A DNA stretch of 64,000 nt from Candidatus Sericytochromatia bacterium (GTDB taxonomy: Bacteria > Cyanobacteriota > Sericytochromatia > UBA7694 > JACMQJ01). Of this stretch, positions 57,159 through 64,000 are shown piece after piece; the stretch's first letter is position 1, and every line of letters starts with the position of its first letter. The stretch is from positions 1 to 64,000 of the forward strand of contig BPII01000004.1 in NCBI GenBank assembly GCA_026004035.1, read 5' to 3'. A program made the translations under genes and the position numbers. Below the pieces are notes generated by a model that was not told where the DNA came from, ran no database searches, and saw nothing but the letters and a program-made list of their open reading frames with translations.

Positions 57159-58169
57159 TTAAATAAAATCCATTTCTGTTTCTGCTTTAAGAAGCATTAA
57201 TGCATTTATTATTTTTCTTATATCCTTTTTCTCATATAAAATTTTATAAACTCCTCTAACGATAGGCATTGGTATTTTATTTTTTACACTATAATCATTA
57301 ATTATTTTTGTTGTTTGTATTCCTTCAGCAACATAAACAGTGCTTTTCAGAATATCTTCTAATGTTTCTCCTTGTGCTAGTCTATAACCAACTTGAAAAT
57401 TTCTACTTAAAGGACTCATACAAGTTGCTATTAAATCACCTATTCCAGATAAACCATTAAAAGTATTTATTTGTGCTCCTAATCTTAAGCCTAATCTTGT
57501 TAATTCTATATTACCTCTTGTTATAAGCATAGATTTAGTGTTATCACCTAAGCCTAAGCCAGCTGATATACCAGCAGCAATTGCTATTATATTTTTAAAA
57601 ACTCCTCCTAATTCAGAGCCTATTATATCATTATTTCCATAAACGGTAAAATATCTATTATTAAGTATTTTTATACCTTCATCTATTACTTCTTGAAAAT
57701 TTGAAGCTATAACGGAACCTGAAGGATGTTTTTTCATTAATTCTTTTGCAAGATTTGGACCAGATAAAACACCTATTCTTTTTGTAGGTGTTTCTTCTTT
57801 TAATATTTGAGACATTCTTTTAAATGTGTCAGACTCTAATCCTTTTGTTCCATGAATTATAATATGTTCTCCATCTAAATAATCACCTAATTTTGAAGCT
57901 ACCTCTCTAAATCCTTTCGAAGGTACTACAAAAAATATTATTTTTGATTCAGCTATTTTTTTTAAATCATTTGTAGCCTCTATATTTTCTGATAGTTTAA
58001 AACCTTCTAAATATTTAGAGTTTGTATGATTTAAGTTTATTTCATTTACCAAATCCTGATTTCTTAACCAAAGAAAGACTTTGTAACCATTTTCACCTAT
58101 TATATTAGCTATAGTAGTGCCCCAACTACCACCACCTACAACAGATATAACTTTGTCTTTGACTTTCAT
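57159..58169 (-). CDS. gpsA: Glycerol-3-phosphate dehydrogenase [NAD(P)+]
   Basis: The 336-residue protein has the nucleotide loop VVGGGSWGTTIANI, FFVVPSKGFREV, GTKGLE, VLSGPNLAKEL, catalytic Lys in GGVFKNIIAIAAGI, and GLGDNTKSMLITRG, then NGLSGIGDLIATC. It reduces dihydroxyacetone phosphate to sn-glycerol-3-phosphate for phospholipid synthesis. It begins 2 bp after the dnaJ stop, so it may be read through from the heat-shock genes. Confidence 0.96.
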   Translation of the reverse strand: MKVKDKVISVVGGGSWGTTIANIIGENGYKVFLWLRNQDLVNEINLNHTNSKYLEGFKLSENIEATNDLKKIAESKIIFFVVPSKGFREVASKLGDYLDGEHIIIHGTKGLESDTFKRMSQILKEETPTKRIGVLSGPNLAKELMKKHPSGSVIASNFQEVIDEGIKILNNRYFTVYGNNDIIGSELGGVFKNIIAIAAGISAGLGLGDNTKSMLITRGNIELTRLGLRLGAQINTFNGLSGIGDLIATCMSPLSRNFQVGYRLAQGETLEDILKSTVYVAEGIQTTKIINDYSVKNKIPMPIVRGVYKILYEKKDIRKIINALMLLKAETEMDFI

Positions 58170-58171
58170 TA

Positions 58172-59327
58172 CTATTTATCCATATGTAAAGCATGCTTTA
58201 AAATATTTAAAAAACTATTTTCTTCCTTTCTTTTTGGTATTGAACCTTTACTAATTGATGCTAATTCTCTTAACAATTTTTCTTCTTCAGATGAAACTTT
58301 TTTAGGAACAATTATATTAATTACTATATGAAAATCTCCTCTTCTAATACCATCAGTTCCTAAAATAGGAACACCTTTACCCTTTAAAGTAATTATTTTT
58401 CCTGGTTGTGTTCCTGGTGGTATATTAATTTTAGTTTTTTCATCTAATAATTGTACTTCTACTTCATCTCCGAGTGCAACTTGATAATATGAAAGTGGTA
58501 ATTCCATATATATATCATTTCCTTTTCTTTCGTATATTCCTTCTTTATCATTTAATACATGTAAAACTACATATAAATCACCATTTGGACCACCATTTAA
58601 ACCTGCATCTCCTTCATTAGGTACTCTCAATTTAGCCCCTGTATCAACTCCTGCTGGAATTTTAATTTTTATTTTCTTTGTTTTATTAACTTTTCCATTA
58701 CCTCTGCAAGTTTTACATTTTTCTTCAGGCCACTTTCCTTCTCCATTACATCTTGGACAAATTGTTACTTGTGTAAAACTTCCAAATAATGTTCTTTGTG
58801 TTTGTTGAACTTGTCCAATTCCACCACAAGTATTACAAGTTATCATTTTAGAACCTTTTTTAGCACCAGTGCCATTACAATCTAAACAATTTTCAAGATG
58901 ATTAACTTCTACTTCTTTTTCAGCACCAAATATAGCTTCTCTAAACTCTACTTCTATATCTAATCTTAAATCAGCTCCTCTTTGTGGTCTGTTTGGATTT
59001 TCTCTCTTTCTTCTTCTTGAAGCACCACCAAAAAAATGCTTCAAATATATCTCCTATGTCTTCAAAATCTTCAAATCCAAATCCACCAAAACCTCCACCT
59101 TGATAATTAACTCCTTCATGACCAAATCTATCATATCTTTCTCTTTTTTCTTTATCACTTAAGACTTCATAAGCTTCTGACAATTCTTTAAAAATTTTTT
59201 CAGCTTCAGGAGATTTATTTACATCAGGATGATATTGTCTAGCTAATGTCCTGTAAGCTTTTTTTATTTCACTTTCTGTAGCATTTTTTGATACACCTAA
59301 AATTTCGTAATAATCCCTTTTTGCCAT
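58172..59327 (-). pseudogene. dnaJ: Chaperone DnaJ, one frame break
   Basis: Both parts are well conserved: J domain ([23 protein letters not shown] in YHPDVNKS), Gly/Phe-rich linker, four CxxCxGxG-type zinc repeats (CLDCNGTG, CNTCGGIG, CPRCNGEG, CKTCRGNG) and the C-terminal substrate domain. The frames join at T7 on the minus strand (near 59028-59036); with T6 the protein reads [16 protein letters not shown]. The result is about 380 residues. DnaJ stimulates DnaK ATPase and delivers clients. ATG 59327 (MAKRDYYE) is preferred to TTG 59333. A single T in a run is a typical sequencing error, and transcription slippage on T7 could restore some product. Confidence 0.88.
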
Positions 59328-59350
59328 AGTCAATTATATTCCTATATACA

Positions 59351-59379
59351 ATAAAAAATGAACGTCTATGACGTTCATT
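59351..59379 (-). terminator. Hairpin between dnaK and dnaJ (terminator or attenuator)
   Basis: AATGAACGTC and GACGTTCATT form a perfect 10-bp stem with a 3-base loop; on the minus strand it is followed by TTTTTATT. It lies 24 bp after the dnaK stop and 24 bp before the dnaJ start, so it should reduce transcription into dnaJ and gpsA. Confidence 0.82.
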
Positions 59380-59402
59380 AATAATAAATTTAAAATTAAA
59401 TT

Positions 59403-61298
59403 TTATACTTCTTCATATTCTGCATCTACAACATTATCGTCCCCAGATGAGCCTGAAGAAGTATTGGTATTAGCCTTTGTATTTTGACTAGCATTAACAT
59501 TCTCATTACTATAAATTTTAGAGCTTACTTCATATAAAACTTGTGTAAGTTTAGATGATTTCTCTTTTATATTATTTAAATCATCTAATTTTATAGCTTC
59601 TTTTAAATTGGATATAGCTGATTCAATTCTACTTTTATCAGAATCATTTAATTTAGTACCTAAGTCCCTAATGGTTTTTTCTGCATTATATATTGCTGCA
59701 TCAGCTTCGTTTTTAGCTTCAATCTTTTCTTTTCTTTTTCTATCTTCTTCAGCATGCAATTCTGCATCTCTTTTCATTCTTTCTATTTCTTCTTTTGTTA
59801 AACCACCTGCATTTGTAATAGTAATTTTTTGTTCATTACCTGTACCTTTATCTTTAGCTGATACATGAACTATACCATTAGCATCAATATCAAATGTAAC
59901 TTCTATTTGAGGTATTCCTCTAGGTGCTGGTGGTATTCCTGATAATGTAAATCTACCTAATGTTTTGTTATCAGCAGCCATTTCTCTTTCACCTTGCAAA
60001 ACGTGTATTTCTACACTTGTTTGACCATCAGCAGCCGTTGAGAATATTTGACTCTTACTAGTAGGTATAGTAGTATTTTTTTCTATTATTTTTGAGAATA
60101 CACCACCTAATGTTTCTATACCTAAACTTAAAGGAGTAACATCTAATAATAAGACATCTTTTACTTCTCCACCAAGGACACCTGCTTGTATAGCTGCACC
60201 TACAGCTACTGCTTCATCAGGGTTAACACTTTTATCTGGTTCTTTTCCAAGATACTTTTTAATAGCTTCTTGAACAGCTGGTATTCTTGTAGAACCACCA
60301 ACTAATATTACTTTATCAATATCTTTTGGTTGAAGTCCAGCATCAGCCATTGCTTGTCTTGTTGGCCCCATTGTTGCTTCAACTAAATCTTCTGTTAATT
60401 CATTAAATTTTTGTCTAGTTAAAGTTATATCTAAATGTTTAGCACCTGTTGCATCAGCAGTTATAAATGGTAGGTTAATATTAGTTTGTAAAGTGCTTGA
60501 TAACTCTATTTTTGCTTTTTCTGCTGCTTCTTTTAATCTTTGCAATGCCATTTTGTCTTGACTTAAATCTATACCCTGTTCTTTTTTAAATTCAGAAATT
60601 AAATAATCTATTATTCTTTGATCAAAATCATCTCCTCCTAAATGATTATTACCATTTGTTGCTTTAACTTCAAAAACCCCATCACCTAATTCTAATATAG
60701 ATACGTCAAAAGTACCTCCTCCTAAATCGAAAACTAATATTGTATGATCATGTCCTTTATCTAGACCATAAGCTAAAGCACTTGCTGTAGGTTCGTTTAT
60801 TATTCTTAATACTTCTAATCCTGCTATTTGTCCTGCATCTTTTGTAGCTTGTCTTTGAGCATCATTAAAATAAGCTGGAACTGTAATAACAGCTTTTGTT
60901 ACTTTTTCACCTAAATAAGCTTCAGCATCCTGCTTTAATTTTGATAATACCATAGCTGATATTTCTTGAGGTGTATAAACTTTTCCCATTATTTCTACTG
61001 CTACAGTATTATCTTTACCTTTTACTGTTTTGTATGGAACTCTTTTTCTTTCGTCTTCTGTATCATCCCATCTTCTACCTATAAATCTTTTTATTGAAAA
61101 AACAGTGTTTTCTGGATTAGTTATAGCTTGCCTTTTAGCTACTTGCCCAACTAATCTTTCACCTGTTTTTGTAAATCCAACAACAGAAGGGACTAATCTA
61201 CTACCTTCTGCACTAGTAATTACTGTAGGTTTTCCACCTTCTAAAACTGCGACTACAGAGTTTGTAGTTCCTAAGTCAATACCAATTATTTTACTCAT
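59403..61298 (-). CDS. dnaK: Chaperone DnaK (Hsp70)
   Basis: The 631-residue protein has [18 protein letters not shown] at the start, [41 protein letters not shown], the linker [18 protein letters not shown] and a C-terminal lid ending [10 protein letters not shown]. It holds unfolded proteins in an ATP cycle with GrpE and DnaJ. GGAAG precedes the ATG. It is the third gene of the hrcA-grpE-dnaK-dnaJ group and is controlled by HrcA at the CIRCE site upstream of hrcA. Composition is closer to conserved norms than its neighbours. Confidence 0.98.
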   Translation of the reverse strand: MSKIIGIDLGTTNSVVAVLEGGKPTVITSAEGSRLVPSVVGFTKTGERLVGQVAKRQAITNPENTVFSIKRFIGRRWDDTEDERKRVPYKTVKGKDNTVAVEIMGKVYTPQEISAMVLSKLKQDAEAYLGEKVTKAVITVPAYFNDAQRQATKDAGQIAGLEVLRIINEPTASALAYGLDKGHDHTILVFDLGGGTFDVSILELGDGVFEVKATNGNNHLGGDDFDQRIIDYLISEFKKEQGIDLSQDKMALQRLKEAAEKAKIELSSTLQTNINLPFITADATGAKHLDITLTRQKFNELTEDLVEATMGPTRQAMADAGLQPKDIDKVILVGGSTRIPAVQEAIKKYLGKEPDKSVNPDEAVAVGAAIQAGVLGGEVKDVLLLDVTPLSLGIETLGGVFSKIIEKNTTIPTSKSQIFSTAADGQTSVEIHVLQGEREMAADNKTLGRFTLSGIPPAPRGIPQIEVTFDIDANGIVHVSAKDKGTGNEQKITITNAGGLTKEEIERMKRDAELHAEEDRKRKEKIEAKNEADAAIYNAEKTIRDLGTKLNDSDKSRIESAISNLKEAIKLDDLNNIKEKSSKLTQVLYEVSSKIYSNENVNASQNTKANTNTSSGSSGDDNVVDAEYEEV

Positions 61299-61336
61299 AC
61301 ACTTTCTTCCTTTCTTATAATAACTATAATAATATA

Positions 61337-62029
61337 CTATTCATTACTTTTTTTTGAAACAACGACCATAGAAGGTCTTATAACTCTTCCATTTAATAAA
61401 TAACCTTTTTGCAATTCATTAACAACAGTATCAGATTCTTTTTCATCATCAACTATTTGTTGAACTGCTTCATGAAAATTAGGATCAAAAGAATTACCTA
61501 ATGCTTTTATAACTTCAAGACCATTTCTAGACATTATATCTAAGAGTTGCTTTTGTATCATTTCAACTCCTGAAACAATGCTAGAAATATCTTTTGCATC
61601 TTTAGAAGAGTTTATTGCTCTTTCAAAATTATCTAAAACAGGTAATAAATCACCAAATAATTTTTCATAAGCATATTTAATTAAATCTTCTTTTTCTTGA
61701 TTTTGTCTTCTTCTAAAATTATCAAAATCAGCTGCTAATCTTTTTAATTGTGAATCCTTATTATCAAATTCTTGTTTAAGAATTTGGTATTTCTTTTCTA
61801 GTTCATCATATTTAGCTACTAATTCACCATTATTAATGGTATCTTCTTCTTTTTCTTTATCAGATGTTTTTAAATTTTCATTTTTGATATCTTTATTATC
61901 ATCTTCTTCTTTATCAGTTTCTTTTACATTTTCTTTTTTATTATCTTTTTTCTTTTTTGAAGATTTAATTTCTTCAGCTGCTTCAAAAGCATCTTTCCAT
62001 ATGTCTTCTTCTTTTAATTTTTCTACCAT
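61337..62029 (-). CDS. grpE: Nucleotide exchange factor GrpE
   Basis: The 230-residue protein starts with about 75 residues of Lys/Glu/Asp-rich disordered sequence ([14 protein letters not shown]), longer than usual. A coiled coil ([20 protein letters not shown] then [15 protein letters not shown]) and the beta-wing domain ending [18 protein letters not shown] follow. It releases ADP from DnaK. A perfect AAGGAGG lies four bases before the ATG. It follows hrcA by 9 bp and precedes dnaK by 38 bp. Confidence 0.95.
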   Translation of the reverse strand: MVEKLKEEDIWKDAFEAAEEIKSSKKKKDNKKENVKETDKEEDDNKDIKNENLKTSDKEKEEDTINNGELVAKYDELEKKYQILKQEFDNKDSQLKRLAADFDNFRRRQNQEKEDLIKYAYEKLFGDLLPVLDNFERAINSSKDAKDISSIVSGVEMIQKQLLDIMSRNGLEVIKALGNSFDPNFHEAVQQIVDDEKESDTVVNELQKGYLLNGRVIRPSMVVVSKKSNE

Positions 62030-62038
62030 TTATCCTCC

Positions 62039-63087
62039 TTATTCTATTTTGTATAATTTTGATAACAAATTATTTAAGTAGTTACTCATTTCTCTTACTA
62101 CAGCTATAGATTTTGCATAGTTCATTCTTAGTGGACCTAATAAACCTATGCTTCCGTAAAGTTCTCCATTCAAATTATATGTTCCAAAAACTAAACTACA
62201 ATCTTTTAATTCAGAAATTTTTATTTCATTACCTATTAAAACTATAGGTTCATTACTTTCTATTTTTTCAAAAATTTCTGATAATTTTAAAGAGATATCG
62301 TTATTTTCAAAAAGAGTCATTAAACTTTGAACTTTTTCTCTTTTCATTAAATTCTGGTGCTTTTAGTAAATTAGAAGCACCTGTTATTTTTATTTTAGAA
62401 TAGTTTACTATTATTAACAATACTAGAAATACCTTCATATATATTCTTAAGTATATTATCATCATTTAAATCATTATTAATTAATTTTTTTAATTTTTTA
62501 GATACTTCTGATAATGGAGTATCTTTTAAATTTTTATTTAGATAATTAGAAATTCTTTCAAAGTGTTCTTCATCTATTTGAAAAGAAGTTTTAATCATAT
62601 AATCAGAAACTTTACCAGTGCTAGAAACGATTATAATTAAAAATGTATAGCTACTTACTGGTAAAACTTGGAAATGTTTAACATATTCCTTATTTATTTC
62701 AGGAAATTGAATGAAAGAAACAGAGTCTAATATTGCTGATAGTATTCTACTACTTTGTTCTAATATATTCTCTAAATTAACTATTTTAGTATTTATATTT
62801 CTTATCATTTCAAGTTCTGATTCATCTAAAGTTTTATTATCCATCAAATAATCTACAAAACTTCTATAACCTTTTTCTGATGGAATACGTCCTGCTGATA
62901 AATGAGGCTGTTCTAAAAGCCCTAACTCTTCTAATTCAGACATTTCATTCCTTATAGTAGCAGGACTTAGACCTAGTTGGTATTTTTTAGCAATTGTCCT
63001 AGATCCAACAGGCTCACCTGTCATTATATAATCTTCAATAACTGCCATTAAAATAGCCTTTTGTCTAGGAGTTAAATTAAAAATCAT
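62039..63087 (-). pseudogene. hrcA: Heat-inducible transcription repressor HrcA, frame-broken
   Basis: The N-terminal part (62395-63087) has the winged helix TPRQKAILMAVIEDYIMTGE, SRTIAKKY and LSPATIRNEMSELEELGLLE. The middle between 62345 and 62400 is in a second frame (IKITGASNLLKAPEF), and the end (KREKVQSLMTLFENN to YGSIGLLGPLRMNYAKSI) is in a third. Two one-base changes therefore separate the parts; neither sits in a long run (TT and AA). HrcA binds CIRCE and represses the chaperone genes. If really broken, the operon would lose this repression. The CIRCE site upstream is perfect, which argues for a working repressor and thus for sequence error. Confidence 0.85.
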
Positions 63088-63127
63088 AATAAAATAAATA
63101 CCATCAATATATATTTTACATCAATTG

Positions 63128-63154
63128 TTAGCACTCTTAATATATGAGTGCTAA
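63128..63154 (-). promoter_or_regulatory. CIRCE operator (HrcA-binding site)
   Basis: TTAGCACTC, nine bases, GAGTGCTAA: a perfect 9-9-9 CIRCE inverted repeat, 40 bp before the hrcA ATG and downstream of the promoter. HrcA with GroEL normally binds here and lifts on heat shock. Confidence 0.97.
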
Positions 63155-63177
63155 AATTTAAAATTTATTAACATTAT

Positions 63178-63205
63178 ATAATAGCAACAAAGGAACCGGG
63201 TTCAA
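63178..63205 (-). promoter_or_regulatory. Probable promoter of the hrcA-grpE-dnaK-dnaJ group
   Basis: On the minus strand TTGAAC (63205-63200) and TATTAT (63183-63178) are 16 bp apart, placing the start about 17 bp before the CIRCE repeat. That fits HrcA blocking initiation or early elongation. Confidence 0.55.
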
Positions 63206-63443
63206 GTTAAATATAGTACCACTTTTTAATTTATTAGAGAGTGTTTAAAAGTAGTAATTTTATATAATTTATGTTATAAAATTATTAAGAGTGTAAATAT
63301 GTAAATTATATTTGATATTAATTTAAGTGTAAAAAATCTATTATTTACTTTGAATTTTTAGCCATATTTTTTAAAAAAGTAAAATTACACTAATCTAAAA
63401 TATATTATAATTAACTAGCTATATTTTAAAAAAGAGGTAATTT

Positions 63444-64000
63444 ATGTTTAATGAAGAAAATTTAAACATTCCTGAATATGTTAAAAATAAAAAATTAATA
63501 AATTGGGTAAAAGAGATTGCAAATTTATGTAATCCAAAAGAAGTTTATTGGTGTAATGGTTCCCAGGAAGAATATACAAAATTATGTAATCAAATGGTTG
63601 AAAGTGGAACATTTAAAAGATTAAATCCTGAAAAAAGACCAAATAGTTTTTTGGCTTTATCTGATCCAAGTGATGTAGCAAGAGTAGAAGAAAGAACATT
63701 TATTTGTAGTAAAAGAAAACAAGATGCAGGTCCTACCAATAATTGGGTTGAACCAAAAGAAATGAAAGAAAAATTGATTAAGTTATTCACAAATTGCATG
63801 GAAGGTAGAACTATGTATGTAATACCTTTTAGTATGGGTCCTTTAGGATCTAATATATCAAAAATAGGTGTAGAAATTACTGACTCTCCTTATGTAGTAG
63901 TAAATATGAAAATTATGACTAGAATGGGAAAAGAAGTTCATAAATATTTAGATGATGATTTTGTCCCTTGCTTACATTCAGTAGGTTACCCATTAAAAGA
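63444..64000 (+). CDS. pckG: Phosphoenolpyruvate carboxykinase (GTP), 5' part
   Basis: The window shows the first 185 residues; the gene runs on past the end. It reads as the GTP-type enzyme: [54 protein letters not shown] (oxaloacetate-binding Arg region), and [12 protein letters not shown]. It converts oxaloacetate and GTP to PEP and CO2, the first step of gluconeogenesis. A ribosome site AGAGG lies seven bases before the ATG. The 289-bp gap to the CIRCE site shows no other gene. Confidence 0.93.
   Translation, partial: MFNEENLNIPEYVKNKKLINWVKEIANLCNPKEVYWCNGSQEEYTKLCNQMVESGTFKRLNPEKRPNSFLALSDPSDVARVEERTFICSKRKQDAGPTNNWVEPKEMKEKLIKLFTNCMEGRTMYVIPFSMGPLGSNISKIGVEITDSPYVVVNMKIMTRMGKEVHKYLDDDFVPCLHSVGYPLK

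Noticed and set aside
59028..59040. Programmed ribosomal frameshift in dnaJ
   Set aside because: There is a T7 run but no dnaX-like A AAA AAG slip site with stimulator, and no reason for two products is known; kept only as possible slippage or error.
59608..61320. Plus-strand frames inside dnaK
   Set aside because: Antisense shadows; dnaK is conserved over its whole length.
1..64000. Alternative genetic code (TGA as Trp)
   Set aside because: Several genes end with TGA at the expected length and Trp positions in conserved motifs use TGG.

Overview
This is a 64 kb window of an extremely AT-rich bacterial chromosome (by eye about a quarter G+C). Coding density is high and the standard bacterial code fits (TGA is used as a stop, TGG as Trp). 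A LolC/E-type permease, a Bor lipoprotein, a TolB-like lipoprotein and a urate-hydroxylase-like membrane cytochrome suggest a cell with an outer membrane and a respiratory chain. A DUF3326 protein, a family I associate mainly with Cyanobacteria, and a GTP-type PEP carboxykinase would suit a non-photosynthetic relative of the Cyanobacteria. That placement is a weak inference, because no rRNA or ribosomal protein gene is present.

Layout: 1-8.2 kb (+) holds the end of a frame-broken sensor kinase, then a tight run of ABC permease, GHL10-like glycosidase, two tiny proteins, subtilase with a CBM48-like tail, and lipid kinase. 8.2-9.5 kb (-) is a broken PuuD-like gene. 9.9-12.8 kb (+) holds a DEAD-box helicase, a small membrane protein and an M19 dipeptidase. 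12.8-18.5 kb (-) holds a histidine kinase, DapA-like aldolase, NDK-like protein, S51-like peptidase and Pgi. 18.5-27.8 kb (+) holds a YhhN pseudogene, a papain-like hydrolase with an SH3/propeller partner, nuoM, a broken nuoN, and the trkH/trkA potassium pair. 27.8-31.7 kb (-) holds a zinc-ribbon membrane protein and a giant helical protein. 32.2 kb is a phage-lambda-type bor gene. 32.4-35 kb (-) holds nuoC, nuoA, tuf and three tRNAs. 35-40 kb (-) is a five-gene cluster with an actin/Hsp70-like ATPase, a HerA-like ATPase and DUF475. 40.6-44.8 kb (+) is a 1426-residue AddB/AddA-like chimera. 44.9-49.7 kb (-) holds rsgA, rlmN, DUF3326, a DsbA-like isomerase, SCP2 and SDR genes. 50.6-54.4 kb (+) holds a PP2C phosphatase, a Ser/Thr kinase with NHL propeller, and a TolB-like lipoprotein. 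54.4-63.2 kb (-) holds a SPOUT methylase, ribF, pgi/pmi, gpsA and the CIRCE-controlled hrcA-grpE-dnaK-dnaJ heat-shock group. 63.4 kb onward is the start of pckG.

Three things stand out. (1) A family of scrambled AT-rich repeats fills five of the six divergent intergenic regions. (2) Eight genes, including dnaJ, hrcA and nuoN, carry a total of about sixteen small frame breaks, many at homopolymer runs. These may be sequence errors, slippage sites or real decay. (3) The AddB/AddA-like chimera keeps an iron-sulfur nuclease but shows no helicase ATP site.
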